From Salminus brasiliensis (lineage: Eukaryota > Chordata > Actinopteri > Characiformes > Bryconidae), in NCBI RefSeq assembly GCF_030463535.1, contig NC_132880.1, forward strand, positions 37,121,842 through 37,185,841: a stretch of DNA of 64,000 bases, written 5' to 3'. Of the stretch, positions 36,127 through 48,815 are shown one piece after another (position 1 is the first letter of the stretch; the number at the start of each line of letters is the position of its first letter). Position numbers and translations under genes: made by a program. The notes below the pieces were generated by a model. It worked only from the letters and a program-made list of their open reading frames with translations. It was not told the origin of the DNA and ran no database searches.

Positions 36127-36548
36127 AAAAAATCAGTGGTCTAATGCATTACCACTATGGCCTGGGGGTTTTAAGATCGAATCCCAAGCCAGGGTGCTCT
36201 GGATTCCGAGAGAGCACAACTGGCCATGCTCTCTGCAGGTAGGTAGATGCCGCTCTCTCTCCTCATCACTCTTAAGCAAGGTTAGCCAACACAGCTGTTT
36301 GTTAGTTGGTGTGGCCGGTGACTGGGGACCCAGTGCTTTCCTTTGTGCGCTGTTTAGCGATGTTTCATCGACGGCAGTTTGAAAGTTTGAAGGTGGTGGT
36401 TGGCTTCTTATGTACCAGAGGAGACATGTGTTAGGTCCTTACTCTCCTAGTGTCTGGAGCAGTGCAAATGCTGGGTGAGTTACAAAGGGGTTGGTTAATT
36501 GGCAGTACCAATTTGAGGAAAAAAATTGACAAACAAATAAAAAAAGGA
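36127..36548 (+). repeat. tRNA-derived SINE
   Basis: The head has an A-box-like AGTGGTCTAATGCATT and, 40 bases on, a B-box-like AGATCGAATCCCA. A unique body follows, and the copy ends in an A-rich tail around 36520-36548. Confidence 0.55.
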
Positions 36549-39500
36549 AAATACATCATGAGGCTGATGAAGAATTTTTGTTGGGATTTTTCTCAAGAAC
36601 ATATTTAAGAGAATTTGTAGGAAGATATCTGTGAACGAGGCAGATTGCAAATATTTAGTTTTTACCCGATTGGGTTTGGTCCTCTCTGTATTGTGAGAGA
36701 TGACCTGCTCAGCCAGGGTTTAGCTTTTAGCCGATACCTGTGGCCCTTCTCTGATGAGCCTCCTTCCAGGGCTGTTGGCTGTGCATCACTGAATGTTACC
36801 CTTCCCAGCTATCAGCTAGGCTTTTTTGAATGGTGTCTTCTCAAGCTAAGGTTAGCTTCTGGTCTAGGAACCTCTAGCTTATTCAGGTTTAGCTGCTTGG
36901 CTCACTGAATTGGGCTACTTTTTTGCTTGCACTGGCACAAGCATGTGACAAAGACACCATACTCTCCTGAAGTGGCTAGCCTAGTTTCCTAGGAGGGCTA
37001 GAGGGCTTTCTGTATTGGACTGGGTGTATGTACATTTTTGAGGTGTAAAAAACTATCAACGGAATTCCCGTTTAACAGCTGTGTTTTGCTTATGCCGGAT
37101 TTTCTGTTCAACGAAGAGTGTTTGAGAGTTTGGTACACATTTCAATGTACCAAACTCTCATTAGTCAGTTATGCCAAAGAAATTACAGTTTTCCATTCTA
37201 GTGCACATTTAAAGCATAAACATACTCATGTATTTGAGCCTGGCTCTGTTATAGTACTGGTCAGAGACTGTTTTCTTTTTCTGGAGCAGTGCTGATGGAA
37301 TTATGATGTGGGGAAGAGGTGTGAATCTGTAAGAGTAAAGCCCTGAATTGCCCTGCCAGCCCACTGAACATTCAGTATTAAAACTCAGAAAAAATGAACT
37401 CTCCCTGAAAAGAGTGGGAAAAAGGATGCTGATGTTTTACACAACATGTGTAATCAAGGTATCCAGGCAGGAATTCTATATCAACATTTAATTCTACTAC
37501 AACTACAGTTTCGTACACCCTGTGCTACTCTTAAAGTTGAATCATGTCTCTTGGAGTGAATTATAAAATGGGACATCATTTATATCATAATAGAAACCAT
37601 TTCCCTGCCACATAATTAACAGGGCTGTTCTTAAAAGGGTAGATGATTAATTCGTTTTGGGGAACGCTGTGAAGCTAATTAAAACAATGACACTTTTGCC
37701 CCGGTGCACTTCTAGGGATTTCACTTAGATGTTGGTTGAAGAATGAAACAGAGGAGCTTTTATTATGATCTTACACTAATTTCACATAGCTGCCGAATGT
37801 TTACACCACATGGATATCTGTAATTGAGCAGTCCTACCTTGAAGTCAGAGCCAAAAGTCATAATTTTTCAGAAAAAAAGAATTTCCAGTTCTCTGCCTTT
37901 CTTTTTATTGTGAAATGGGATTCAAACAAAGGCCTCCATCCCTTTGAAGGATACCTTTACAATAGTCTGACTGAAATGGTGCATAACAGAAAGGAAATCT
38001 CATCTCAAATGTGTTCGGTATCCACAGAAGCACTGGTTAGTTTCACGTTTGGCAGCCTTTCGAAATGACAACATTTAAACAACATTACCTTGCATTACTT
38101 TGACATACCATCCCTAACATGACTGACTGATAATAAGTAAAGATCAGGGAAAAGCACAAGTCCAGAGTGTTGGGTGTGTGTGTGTGTGTGGGGGGGGGTG
38201 TTATAGATTTGTGAGGAGCACCAATTAAGATGGAAGAGAGACAGGAGAAAGGAATGGGAGGAATCCCAATAAGGCCCTGCTGCTGTGCAATTACATGCTC
38301 CCTGCCTCTTATCAAGCCGACCCACTGCTCTTGGGGTGCTGTGAATTTATGGGAGTCCGGTATGGTGTTGGGGGCACTTGGAGGTGAAGTGTCAGTGCTG
38401 CTTAACAGCTGTGACCATATTTATCCAAGCAATATTTATGGCCATGGGCCTCTGACCCCAGAGAATTGAGATGAAGAGGGAAGAAGACAGGCCATGGAAT
38501 GAAATGAGTCTGATAGTGCCGATAGCACCTGTCAGTGTAATAGTATAACCCTATAGTCTGCAGATTGTACAGAACGTGTATTGTATCATTGGTATGAGTG
38601 GGGTATTAAACTATGAAACACACTATAGAAGCTGTTGTGTAACTACTATCATATGGACTGAGGTAAAGAAAAAGCTTTATCCAGTGTCCAGTGCAGCAAT
38701 GCATACAACAGCATTACATTCAATTAATAGAATAAACATTTTTTTTTATGTTTTTACGTTATTTTTTGCCTGTTTGGCTTGCTGTATACACTAAGCATAT
38801 ACAGTTCTAGACTTAACACAATTACCTTTAAAGAAGGTAATTAAAGAATCTGAAATGTAGTCATGACAAGAATGGTAATGTCCAATTGTTTTGGAAATGC
38901 CCTGGAGTAGTACAGTTTTGGTACTATGTAATAAATAACCAATATATCCACACTGTGAAAGGGGGCTTGTCCATTCAACCTAAAAACTTTGAATTGGGTT
39001 TATTTAATTGAAGTAAATACTTCATCAAATACTGGTTAATTCACAGTTGAGTTTAGTTGAATAAACCCAGTTCAATTACGTTTTACCACATAAAGTATTT
39101 TTTCATTATTCATATTATTCCATTGCGCAACATTTCTAAAAAAGAATTCTGAAACAAAATGTTGAGCCTGATATTGACCTGGAGAAAACCTGACTGCAGT
39201 CCTTTTTGGATACTGTAATTCTTATACATTCCACTGCTAAAGTATATCATACACTTTAAGTTCTGTTGATAACTGTTCTGCTGTATGGTTTGTGAAAAAT
39301 CATAATTTAAAGGGTTTTAATATTTCCTTTTTTGTCCTTTTTCTCTTTGTCCCCTTTAATATTTAACTTCAGAAATTTGTTTGTTGTTATTATGCAAATA
39401 AATAAATATTTATTTGTTGCTGTTTACCAAATATGCAATGTTTTGGTTTATTAAATCTCAGTAAAAGTATTAAACTTGTTATTTGATTCTTTTTTAGTTA

Positions 39501-39949
39501 GGGTCATGGTAAGTCCAGAGTATGGTTGTACCCAATTTGGCCGTTCAATACAAGGATTTGATTATTCATTCATAAGTTTTTCCATATGGGAACATATTTT
39601 GAGCATTTGAACATCAGTATCAGGGACAATGCATATGATGAAAGACATATATTGTGGATAAGAATGCTGTAGAATATTCAGACAGACAGCATGAATTTAA
39701 GTTTTAAATAAGCTCTTTTAGCCTACTTTTTTGTTTTGTCAGTTTTTATCAAAACTACTTTTTTCAATAGGATTAGTCTTGATCTCCTTTATTATTTCTC
39801 TTTAAACATAAAAATCCTATAAAGTATTTGTCCCTTTTTCCCTGTATAAGAAATAGCTAATATAAAAAGAATTAGCCTGATAAAAAGATAGGCCTGCCTT
39901 ATATAAATCACATGTTTTTCTGTGTTATGATGAACCCAGCAGAGATATA
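36549..39949. other. Intergenic DNA, no gene recognised
   Basis: Contains a perfect 15-bp hairpin at 37123-37160, a part (37040-37300) that resembles 45140-45330, a short (GT)n at 38171-38189, and the repeat at 38930-39110. Confidence 0.35.
37123..37160. repeat. Perfect hairpin, 15-bp stem, 8-nt loop
   Basis: TGAGAGTTTGGTACA, then CATTTCAA, then the exact reverse complement of the first arm. Confidence 0.9.
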
Positions 39950-40382
39950 CAGTGGATGAAATAAGTATTGAACACATCACCAATTTTCTAAGTAAATACA
40001 TTTCTAAAGGTGCTATTGATATGAAATTACCCCGGTAACAACCCATCCAATCCACACATGCAAAGAAATCAAACTATAGATGTTCATAAATTAAGTTATG
40101 TGGAATAATGAGAAATTACAGGAAAACAAGTATGATAAAACATGCTTGAAATTTATTGAGTACTCAGTACAAAAGCCTTTGTTGGTGACAGCTTCCAGAC
40201 TCCTCCTGCATGGAGAAACTAGTCGCATGCTTGCTCAGGTGTGGTTTTGGCCCATTCTTTCACACAAACACTCTTAAAATCCTACAGGTATGGTGTTTTT
40301 TTTTACCATTTTGACCTTGCGTGGTGAGCAATATATATACTTAGAAAATTGGTGACATACTCAATATTTATTTCACCCGCTG
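39950..40382 (-). mobile_element. Internally deleted Tc1 element
   Basis: Flanked by TA (39948-39949, 40383-40384). The ends are inverted: CAGTGGATGAAATAAGTATT at the left and, reversed, CAGCGGGTGAAATAAATATT at the right, both followed by a TGTCACCAATTTTCTAAGT-type segment. The interior on the - strand keeps a short transposase C-terminal trace (CVKEWAKTTPEQ). At 433 bp it cannot encode a transposase. Confidence 0.75.
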
Positions 40383-40861
40383 TATATAACATACAACATA
40401 TTTTGCCTGTAAATAGACTTATAGCCTTCCTTAAATCTGCCCAGATAACTGGACAATGGCCGTCTACAGAAACTTACCAGTTTCAAGTGGTTTGCCATGT
40501 TCAGTGTTGTTGAATGAAAAGAGAATTCCTGCACACATGTTTGTTAGAATTCTCATTCAAAAGTTCAAAATGCTTTCATACTTCAGACCTTTTCTGAAGC
40601 ATCCTTATTGCTAGCCTAACTTTACATCCCCTCCACCTCTCAGCTTCAGCTTGCCTTAACAGTGAACCACCAGTGCATGTTTTCATATAGATTATCTTTT
40701 AGCAAGCACTCCAGATAGCTCGCTAAAATATTAACTTTATATTTATCATTCCCATTATTTATAATTCTTGGATAATTTTGTATGTTCTTGAATGCCCAAC
40801 TCGTAAAAAATCTCAGTCGACTGATGGGTCTCTGACTGATAATTCAACTTGTCAACTTTCA

Positions 40862-41100
40862 AGGTGCAGTCCTAGTCCAGAGCCTATCGTGAATTATTTC
40901 ACCACACGCACCTAAGGGGCAGTTTGGAATGCCAAGTTCAACTACCATGTGTTTTTGAGAGGGAACCAGAATACCCAGAGGAAGCCCACGCTGACAAAGG
41001 AGGAATACACCAAACCTTTTGCAGAACAAGGAGCAACCCCATAGCCTCAGGAGCTGTGCAGCATACACACTACCTGCTGAGCCACCACACCTCCCAGTCA
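40862..41100 (-). repeat. tRNA-derived SINE, family C, copy 1
   Basis: On the - strand it starts GGTGTGGTGGCTCAGCAGGT (A-box part) and runs through CTGGGTATTCTGGTTCCC and TAGGTGCGTGTGG to GCTCTGGAC. It matches the copy at 60250-60576. Confidence 0.6.
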
Positions 41101-41659
41101 ATAAAACGTAATTCACAAAAAAAGCCTGGCTATCCAACCTGCACAAAGGTTTTTTCACTGTCTGCAAGCATGTCAACATCCCGTGTTGCATATTAATCAC
41201 AGAAAATGTTTTCAGGTTACACCCAATTTGATATAAAAAACCCTCAGTATAAATTATTTTTTACAACTATTTTAATTGTCAACTTATTGGGTCTAAGAAC
41301 AGAGTTATAGAGTTAATTGTCTATGTGTCAGGTCTATGTATAAAAATGTTATTGTCCCCCAACCAAATGTTTGACTCATGAACCAAATCAATTTGGATGT
41401 TGATTTATTTCAGTCTGGAAACTTAAGTAAACATATGAGCATCACTGAACAGCAGTGAGAGTCTACAGTTATTGTTTTGACAGATGTATTACTGCTTGCC
41501 TGACTGAATCCATTCACATTTCAAATGTCGTTTGAGTGATCCGATCATAATCAAAATGTGTCTCAGGGATCTTTACATCTGGCTTTTCTTGTGGTCAGGT
41601 GAAATCCGAACAGGATCCGATCACCAAAAAGGCATGTTAATGCCAGGTGTAAACAGGAC
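41101..41659. other. Intergenic DNA, no gene recognised
   Basis: Nothing recognisable. CCGATCATAATC and GATCCGATCACC near 41535-41630 hint at another hAT-like MITE fragment. Confidence 0.3.
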
Positions 41660-42420
41660 CTAAAGGCACCAGAGGAATATCCTAAGAACTGCAGACCTCA
41701 AGACCTGGTGAAGGTCAGCATTCATAACTCTGCAGTAAGAAAGGCAAAGTACAAAAGTGGCATTCAAGGGAGGGCAGTAAGGCAGAAAACACCTAAACAA
41801 AAGGAACATCAGTGCTTGTCTGACATTTTAAAGAATATCAGACAATCTTTAAGCAGTCCAAAGTATAAGTTGTCGGACAAGAGAGATTTCTTTATATCTG
41901 GTAGAAAGCAAGTACTGCATTTTGCAGTAAAAACACCATACCAACATTCAAACCAGGTAATAAGAGTTATTGAAGGAACCAGAAATTCTTAGGTAGACTT
42001 TTCATCTGTCTCTGAGCGAAATCTGAAATGTAATGCAGACGGATCTTCAGAAAGTGATAGAAAATAAAGAATATAGGCAAAAATAAAGAACTATAATGAA
42101 TGTTTTGGAATTGCCTAGTCCATATCCTGACTTCAACCCAATAGAGATGCCATGACTTCAAACAAGCAGTTCTTGCTTAAAATCCTACCAAAATTGCTAC
42201 AGTTCCTGCAAAAAGAAGTGGGTTCAAATTGCTCCACAACAATGTGAAAGGCTAATGCCACATGATTGCAGTTATTGCTGCTGAAGAAGTTATTCATTTT
42301 ATTGGGCCAATTCCATTTTCACATGGGTAATTTATGTTGCATAGCTTTGGTCCATGAATAAACAAGATAAGCATTTCAAAAATGTGTTGTTTGTGACTTT
42401 TTTTTATTTCGTTCACATTG
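41660..42420 (+). pseudogene. Degraded Tc1-like element
   Basis: Across frames I see traces of the transposase: YPDFNPIEMP in place of SPDLNPIE(N/M)LW, then KKKWVQIAPQQCERLM, matching the C-terminal EEWVQIPPQQCERLI segment, and GPMNKQDKHF-type 3' sequence. The upstream frame at 41708-41992 belongs to the same relic. Multiple stops and shifts; not functional. Confidence 0.55.
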
Positions 42421-43298
42421 TATGAGGTTCTAAAAGCATTCAGGGTCATGGATGAAACCACAGGATGTTCGCAAGATAACTATTCTGCTCTGGAACGTCC
42501 AGGTTGAGCAATTCTGGTGCAGATGATGCAGATCCTGTAGCAAATGAGAAAGGAGAAGAACCTCTTCACAAAGATGCTCATCCTTCACCCTCCCGACAAC
42601 AGCCTTCATAAAGCTGGAATGGGACTAAGGTACTTGTACAGAAAGAGAGAGAGGAGGTAGGGACATTTTGGCCATTGAGATAGTAGAAGAGGGATGGGGA
42701 GAGAAACAAAGGCAAAAATGCAATAAGCTTTTGTGAAACATGAAAATTGCAAAAAGTAGAGATATGTTGTTAAAGGTAGTAAAGCTGAGAAGGAGAGGTG
42801 GCGTGCAGAGCAGATGAGAAAGATGGGGAAGGTCTTGCATGGAGGAGAAGGCGGGAGGCAAGGGAATGTGAATCTCTTCTATTTCAATAACCCTCACGCT
42901 GAATCTCAGCAGGTGAAACTTCTGCATTCTTGACACTGGCTTATCTCATCTTCAGCCCAGAATAAAACCCATTTTCAGGCACTGAAACAATACAGCGAAA
43001 GGTTACAGAGCCCAACACCCGTGACACCCCCATTTAGAGTGGTGCCAAGGTGGAGCAAAAAAAAGCACACTGCCTTGCCCTGCTAAGATTCAATGTATTC
43101 TACTGAGGGACAAAAAGAAGTAGTAAGGCTTATGTCATAGGAGTCATGGTAACCTGGAGTTAACTGTGAGAACCTGTGGCACTTCAATACAATGAGAAAA
43201 GCACATTAAATTAATGTGATTCAAACTGATACACCATTCCCACATGAATAGAACGAAGGATTCACACAATTTTGATTAACATTATATAACATTATAAC

Positions 43299-43355
<57 letters not shown>

Positions 43356-43584
43356 GCACACACAGGCCTGTTCAGGCCTGTTTCATGAGTATATTTTTTA
43401 GAATAATTCTGTTGAAGCATGGTTGAAAAGCAAAGTCTGACTTTCATTGGTTACGTTTCATAGCATTTTTATTTATTATTACTTTTGTCAGATTCAAGTT
43501 ATTTCTGTGACCACTGTGTTTTTTTTTTTTTTTTCATTAACCGAGGGGTACCAACAATTTTGTCCACGTGTGTATCATATCATA
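42421..43584. other. Intergenic DNA with (TA)n(CA)n
   Basis: No gene. A compound (TA)n(CA)n microsatellite lies at 43299-43354 and a T-run at 43520-43534. Confidence 0.45.
43299..43354. repeat. (TA)n(CA)n compound microsatellite
   Basis: About 35 bases of TA passing into about 20 of CA. Confidence 0.95.
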
Positions 43585-45132
43585 CACTGTGTGCAGAATT
43601 ATTAGGCAAATGAGTATTTTGATCACATCATCCTTTTTATACATGTTGTCCTACTTCAAGCTCTATAGGCTTGAAAGCCAACTACCAATCAAGTAAATCA
43701 GGTGATGTGCATCTCTGTAATGAGAAGGGGTGTGGTCTAATGACATCAACACCCTATATAAGGTGTGCTTAATTATTAGGCAACTTCCTTTCCTTTGGCA
43801 AAATGGGTCAGAAGAGAGATTTGACTCTGAAAAGTCAAAACTTTTGAGATGTCTTGCAGAGGGATGCTGCAGTCTTGAAATTGCCAAACTTTTGAAGCGT
43901 GATCACCTAACAATTAAGCGTTTCATGGCAAATAGCCAACAGGGTCGCAAGAAACGTGTTGAAAAAAAAAGGTGCAAAATAACTGCCCATGAATTGAGAA
44001 AAATCAAGCGTGAAGCTGCCAAGATGCCAGTTGCCACCAGTTTTGCCATATTTCAGAGCTGCAACATTACTGCAGTATCAAAAAGCACAAGGTGTACGAT
44101 ACTCAGGGACATGGCCAAGGTAAGGAAGGCTGAAAAACGACCACCTTTGAACAAGAAACATAAGATAAAACGTCAAGACTGGGCCAAGAAATATCTTAAG
44201 ATTAAGATTAAGGTTTTATGGACTGATGAAATGCGAGTGACTCTTGATGGGCCAGATGGATGGGCCCAAGGCTGGATCAGTAAAGGGCAGAGAGCTCCAC
44301 TCCGACTCAGACGCCAGCAAGGTGGAGGTGGGGTACTGGTATGGGCTGGTATCATCAAAGATGAACTTGTGGGACCTTTTTGGATTGAGGATGGAGTGAA
44401 GCTCAACTCCCAGACCTACTGCCAGTTTCTGGAAGACACCTTCTTCAAGCAGTGGTACAGAGAGAAGTCGGTATCAAGAAAAACATGATTTTCATGCAGG
44501 ACAATGCTCCATCACATGCATCCAAATACTCCACAGCGTGGCTGGCCAGTAAGGGTCTAAAAGAAGAAAAAATGATGACATGGCCCCCTTGTTCACCTGA
44601 TCTGAACCCCATAGAGAACATGTGGTCCCTCATAAAATGTGAGATCTACAGGGAGGGAAAACAGTACACCTCTCTGAACAGTGTCTGGGAGGCTGTGGTG
44701 TCTGCTGCACGCAATGTTGATCGTAAACAGATCAAGCAACTGACAGAATCTATGGATGGAAGGCTTTTGAGTGTCATCGTAAAGAAAGGTGGCTATATTG
44801 GTCACTGATTTGTTTTTGGTTTTGTTTTTGAATGTCAGAATTGTTTATTTCTAAATTTTGTGTTGTTATATTGGTTTACCTGGTGAAGATAAACAAGTGA
44901 GATGGGTATATATTTGTTTTTTTATTAAGTTGCCTAATAATTCTGCACAGTATTAGTTGCCTGCACAAACAGATATGCTAAGATAGCCAAATCTAAAAAA
45001 CCCACTCCAACTTCCAAAAATATTAAGCTTTGATATTTATGAGTCTTTTGGGCTGATTGAGAACATAGTTGTTGTTCAATAATAAAAAGAATCCTCTCAA
45101 ATACAACTTGCCTAATAATTCTGCACACACTG
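43585..45132 (+). mobile_element. Tc1/mariner element with DD37E transposase and IR/DR ends
   Basis: Bounded by TA at 43583-43584 and 45133-45134. The outer 25-base ends, CACTGTGTGCAGAATTATTA and its partner, differ at one base. A second, related copy of the motif lies inside each end (43763-43785 and 44928-44950), giving the inverted/direct repeat layout of elements with two transposase-binding sites per end. The transposase between them is frameshifted. The 37-residue spacing between the last two catalytic residues matches the DD37E group known from trout and other vertebrates as TRT; that assignment is from memory. Confidence 0.88.
43804..44808 (+). pseudogene. DD37E Tc1/mariner transposase, broken by two frameshifts
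   Basis: The likely start is MGQKRDLT at 43804. Frame is lost near 43828 and continues in the next frame as KSKLLRCLAEGC, which is the first of the helix-turn-helix segments (EIAKLLKRDHLTIKRF). It proceeds through the linker (GRKKRVEKKR) and the first catalytic D (VLWTDEMRV) to FFKQWYREKS, where a second shift near 44470 occurs. The last part holds the second D (FMQDNAPSHA) and E ([11 protein letters not shown]), with 37 residues between them, and ends GGYIGH. All three catalytic residues survive, so only the shifts inactivate this copy. Confidence 0.85.
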
Positions 45133-47929
45133 TATATGGTATCACATTACTTTGCCTCAAAGATACTCATGTAACATTCAGCTTGCATTCAACTGATCAG
45201 TTTCTTGGGGCACATGGTATGTCACTTCCATTTACCAAACTATCATTATTCAACTATGCCCAGGAAAATGCAGTTTGTCAATCACTAGTCCCTTTAATTA
45301 AAAAATAGGTACTTGTAGATGCCTCGTAAATGCTCATCTGACATTCAACTGAAGATCTGTTAATTGCAATTGAACTAAGCTGAATGTAACTCCCAGACCT
45401 TCCAGTAAAACATGATTATGTTTTGAATGTTAACCCCAGTCTCCCACAGGGTGTAATAGCACAATGGTACTGGTGTTATCTGTTGCGCCACACCAACCTA
45501 GTCTTTACCCTTTAATGGAACAAGGCTTATTACACACCAAGACATACTATTCAGCAGCTACAGCGACTTTCATATAAACTGGTGGAGCTATTCCGCAAAA
45601 TTTGAATTGGGGCAAACCTAGCTAAAGTTGAGTCTTAGCGAAGCCTGAACAATTCTATTGGCTCGCAGGGGGAAATAATATGTTTACCAAACAGCTGTAG
45701 ACAGAGCATATTATAAGCAGATTATATTTTTCTGATGAATATACTGTGTACTAGAAATATATTACATTAGTAAGACTAGTAAGATATGTTAGGGATACAA
45801 TAATTGATTTATGAACATAAATAATAAAATAAAATAAAAATAAAAAAAATAAAAATATGTGTGTAATTTAGAATGACCCAAGATATGAAGGCGAAATGTC
45901 ATTAAAAAGCAATATTGACAAAATATATGAATCTTAATACTACCTGCATGATGGTGATTTAAATCAGGTGTTTCTGGACTTTACTGGTTACTGTTGCCTG
46001 TGTAAATGTAACTGTAACACTTTGTGCATGTACATTTTTCTGGCCTTCTCTGAGGGGTTAGTAACGTTTTTCTTCTGAAGCAAAGTCAAAGCGGATGATG
46101 GGACTGAGAGCTGAGCAGTGGAGGACAGTGATCCACTCTCTAGAATGAATGTGAATGAATGAGTTTATTTCTCAATTTCACATATTTGTTAAAAACAATG
46201 GGAAATGCACCCATTCAGTGTTTGTATAAGATGTGTTCTGATTTCACAGCCCCTGAGAGAAATACATTTCAATGGAATAATGGATCAGTTTTCAAAAATG
46301 AATTACTGCTGTTCAAATAGATTTAGCCTAATTGATTTTACATGTTTTAATGTAAATTTAAAATTCAACTTTTATTTAGTTATTAATGAAAGTAAAGTAT
46401 TGTACTCACTCACTATTCACTGTAAAGTAAGAAATATGTGTGCTATGTTTTTTTACATTGAGTACAGACATCTGTAACTATGTTAACATGCATAAGCCTC
46501 GATTCCTGAATCTGTAGTGGAACACAATGAGCCCAAAGTGAACAGTTTGGCTAAGTTAAGCAAGGCTTACTGCAATAAGCAAGGCTTTTATAAGCTACAC
46601 AAACTACCTTCTAACCAATCAATCCCCTGCTCACTGTAAGTTTGAATACTTGGATCCAGCAATGAACTTAATGTATTTGGATAGATTTGCGGGAGATGGG
46701 ACAGAACTGCAGGAGTCTCCTGGCCAATGTGGGAGAGTTGGCAGTCCTGTCTGATTCATTCTGAACATAACAGGGTTGAAAATAGGCTTGGAACATAGCG
46801 TCTAAGCATTCTGTAGCCCAACCAAAGTTGCATACTTATTATTTATGCACCAAAGTTAACTTAACACCTTTAAAAAGTATAGTTCACAAATACCCCCACC
46901 CACTTTTAAGGCTGCATGGTTGCTTACGTACTAGCTAAATTGCAGAACAGAATTAAGAAATTGAGCTTCGGAACAAATGAGTCACATATAGTTATGGTGG
47001 GAGTCAATTGTACTCATGATGCCAGATAGCCTGTCATGTTAAATGCCTTCTCTGTCCTCATTGAACTAACTCTCTCTAGCCCTGAAGGAGATGTTGAGAG
47101 AAAGAGATAAAGAAAGAATAGAAAGACAGTGACTGTGGCCAAAAGCTCTTGGTCTGTTCCTCCTCTCAAAGAGAATTAGTGGGAGGAATGTGCCATGTGC
47201 AGCTAATACCCTACCACAGCAGCTAACAGTGCTAACTCTGCCCTGCAGGGACACCCCTCCTCCTCCTTCACCCTCTCTGTCTACAAACACAAGCCAACAG
47301 TGAGCAACATCACCCCTGCCTGAAAGCAGTCCTGAGTTTGCCACTGCTCTAATTACACCAATTAATCACAGGGATGGGCAGTACTTACAAGCATTTGGTG
47401 GAGCTCACATTCTATTACTGTAGTGCTAATACCAAACGGCCATTAATTCCAGTTCAGACTTGATTTAAAGTAGTGTAACTTAGCAGTGACTTTTAGCCTT
47501 TGCAGACTACACTATATTCACATAGGTCTGGTTACAGAGGAGGGCATGGGTGGACTTAGTCCTTAAACTATACACAGACTTTGGTCATTTACATTATTTA
47601 AACAATTCAATATCTTGAAATTAAGCTATTTTAATTACAGATGCTCCCTGCAAAATAGGCAGGCCAACTTTTTATATAGTTTTTATCAGTTAACGCAACT
47701 TAGTTTAGCTCAAGGTTCTCTAAGCTCATATTTTGTAAGTTCTGCATCTCAGTTTGATCAACAGCAAATATTGTGTCAAGCAAACTGAAAACCATTAGTA
47801 AATGAGCTGCAGCTGAAATTGCTCAAATGTTTTGTAAGATGTTTAGTCTGTGTTTCTCCCTCTTAATCTGTTTACTGTGTATTCCCATCTGCAGGTTAGA
47901 AGTTATTGCATAATGTCACCCAACTGGAA
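45133..47929. other. Intergenic DNA, no gene recognised
   Basis: A stretch at 45140-45330 resembles 37040-37300. A SINE-like piece on the - strand at 45425-45525 has GGTGTGGCGCAACAGATAAC. Nothing else recognised; 47066-47344 is an accidental frame. Confidence 0.35.
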
Positions 47930-47934
47930 AGTTT

Positions 47935-48030
47935 TGACAGTGGAGCTCTGAGCCCTTGCTGGGATTTGAACTTATGATCACCTCACACTTGAGGAGCAGT
48001 CAGTCAGAGCGTTGTACCACTCTGTGTGTA
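47935..48030 (-). repeat. tRNA-like SINE head
   Basis: On the - strand GAGTGGTACAACGCTCTGAC resembles an A-box region and AAGTTCAAATCCCAGCA a B box. A closely similar B-box context (AAGTTCAAGTCCCATC) occurs on the + strand at 48197-48213, in opposite orientation. Confidence 0.4.
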
Positions 48031-48315
48031 ATTTCAGTGAAATTATGCTACATAAAAATACAGTTACTGAGTAAGTGCACCCTTCCTTTTTTTATTTGGG
48101 CACAGAAATGTACAAGGCTTAACAGATCTAGAGTGTCTACAACTTTCTACAACTGTCTAAGTGCCTAAGTGCTTGTTGAGAGACATAAGAGTCCATAAGT
48201 TCAAGTCCCATCTTTTGCACTTTTTCTGAATGTGTGAGGTAGAATAAGTCAAGCAGCACTTTATATTATTAGGCCTTTAATCACTGCTAAGCAACCATTG
48301 CTATCTGCCATTGCC

Positions 48316-48815
48316 TCAGTCATATTTATATTCCAGTTTGTAGATATGTTTAGATATGGTCAGAAGACCTGTGAAGGTGCCAGAGTGATGGCTTGGATGC
48401 TCCGGTACCTTTGGCAAGATGGCAGTAGTGAAAAGCGTCTGTGTGAGGGGTGGGTGAGGGTTGTCCACAATGATGGTGGCTTTGTGGACACAGTGTGTGG
48501 TGTCCATAATGAAGGGGAGAGAGACTCGGATGATCTTCTCAACTGTCTTCACTAATCGCTGTAGGGTCTTGTGGTCAGAGATTTTGCAATTTCCAAACCA
48601 GACAGTGATGCAGCTGGTCAGGATGCTCTCCACAGTCCCTCTATAGAACATAGTGAGGATGTGAGAGGGAAGATGAGCTTTTATGAGTCTCCTCCTGATA
48701 ATTTCCACACTGGAGACATGTTGATGTCAAAAGTGGGGGTGTGATCACCTCACTTTCTCCTGAAGTCTACAACCATCTCCTTAGTTTTGTCTATGTCCCC
48801 CTAGAGTCAAGAAGT
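48316..48815 (-). pseudogene. LINE reverse transcriptase, C-terminal relic
   Basis: Starts with DKTKEMVVDFRRK, the segment after the polymerase core of several fish LINEs, then breaks and continues as a 130-codon frame with SILTSCITVWFGNC and KTLQRLVKTVEKII, then changes frame again into the basic SHRRF-SLLPSC-RYRSI end. I infer an L2- or Rex-type non-LTR element; the clade is not certain. The core catalytic motifs lie outside this fragment. Confidence 0.7.

Noticed and set aside
47935-48235. Two functional tRNA genes
   Set aside because: B boxes are good, but I could not fold a full cloverleaf with acceptor stem and anticodon arm; SINE heads are likelier.
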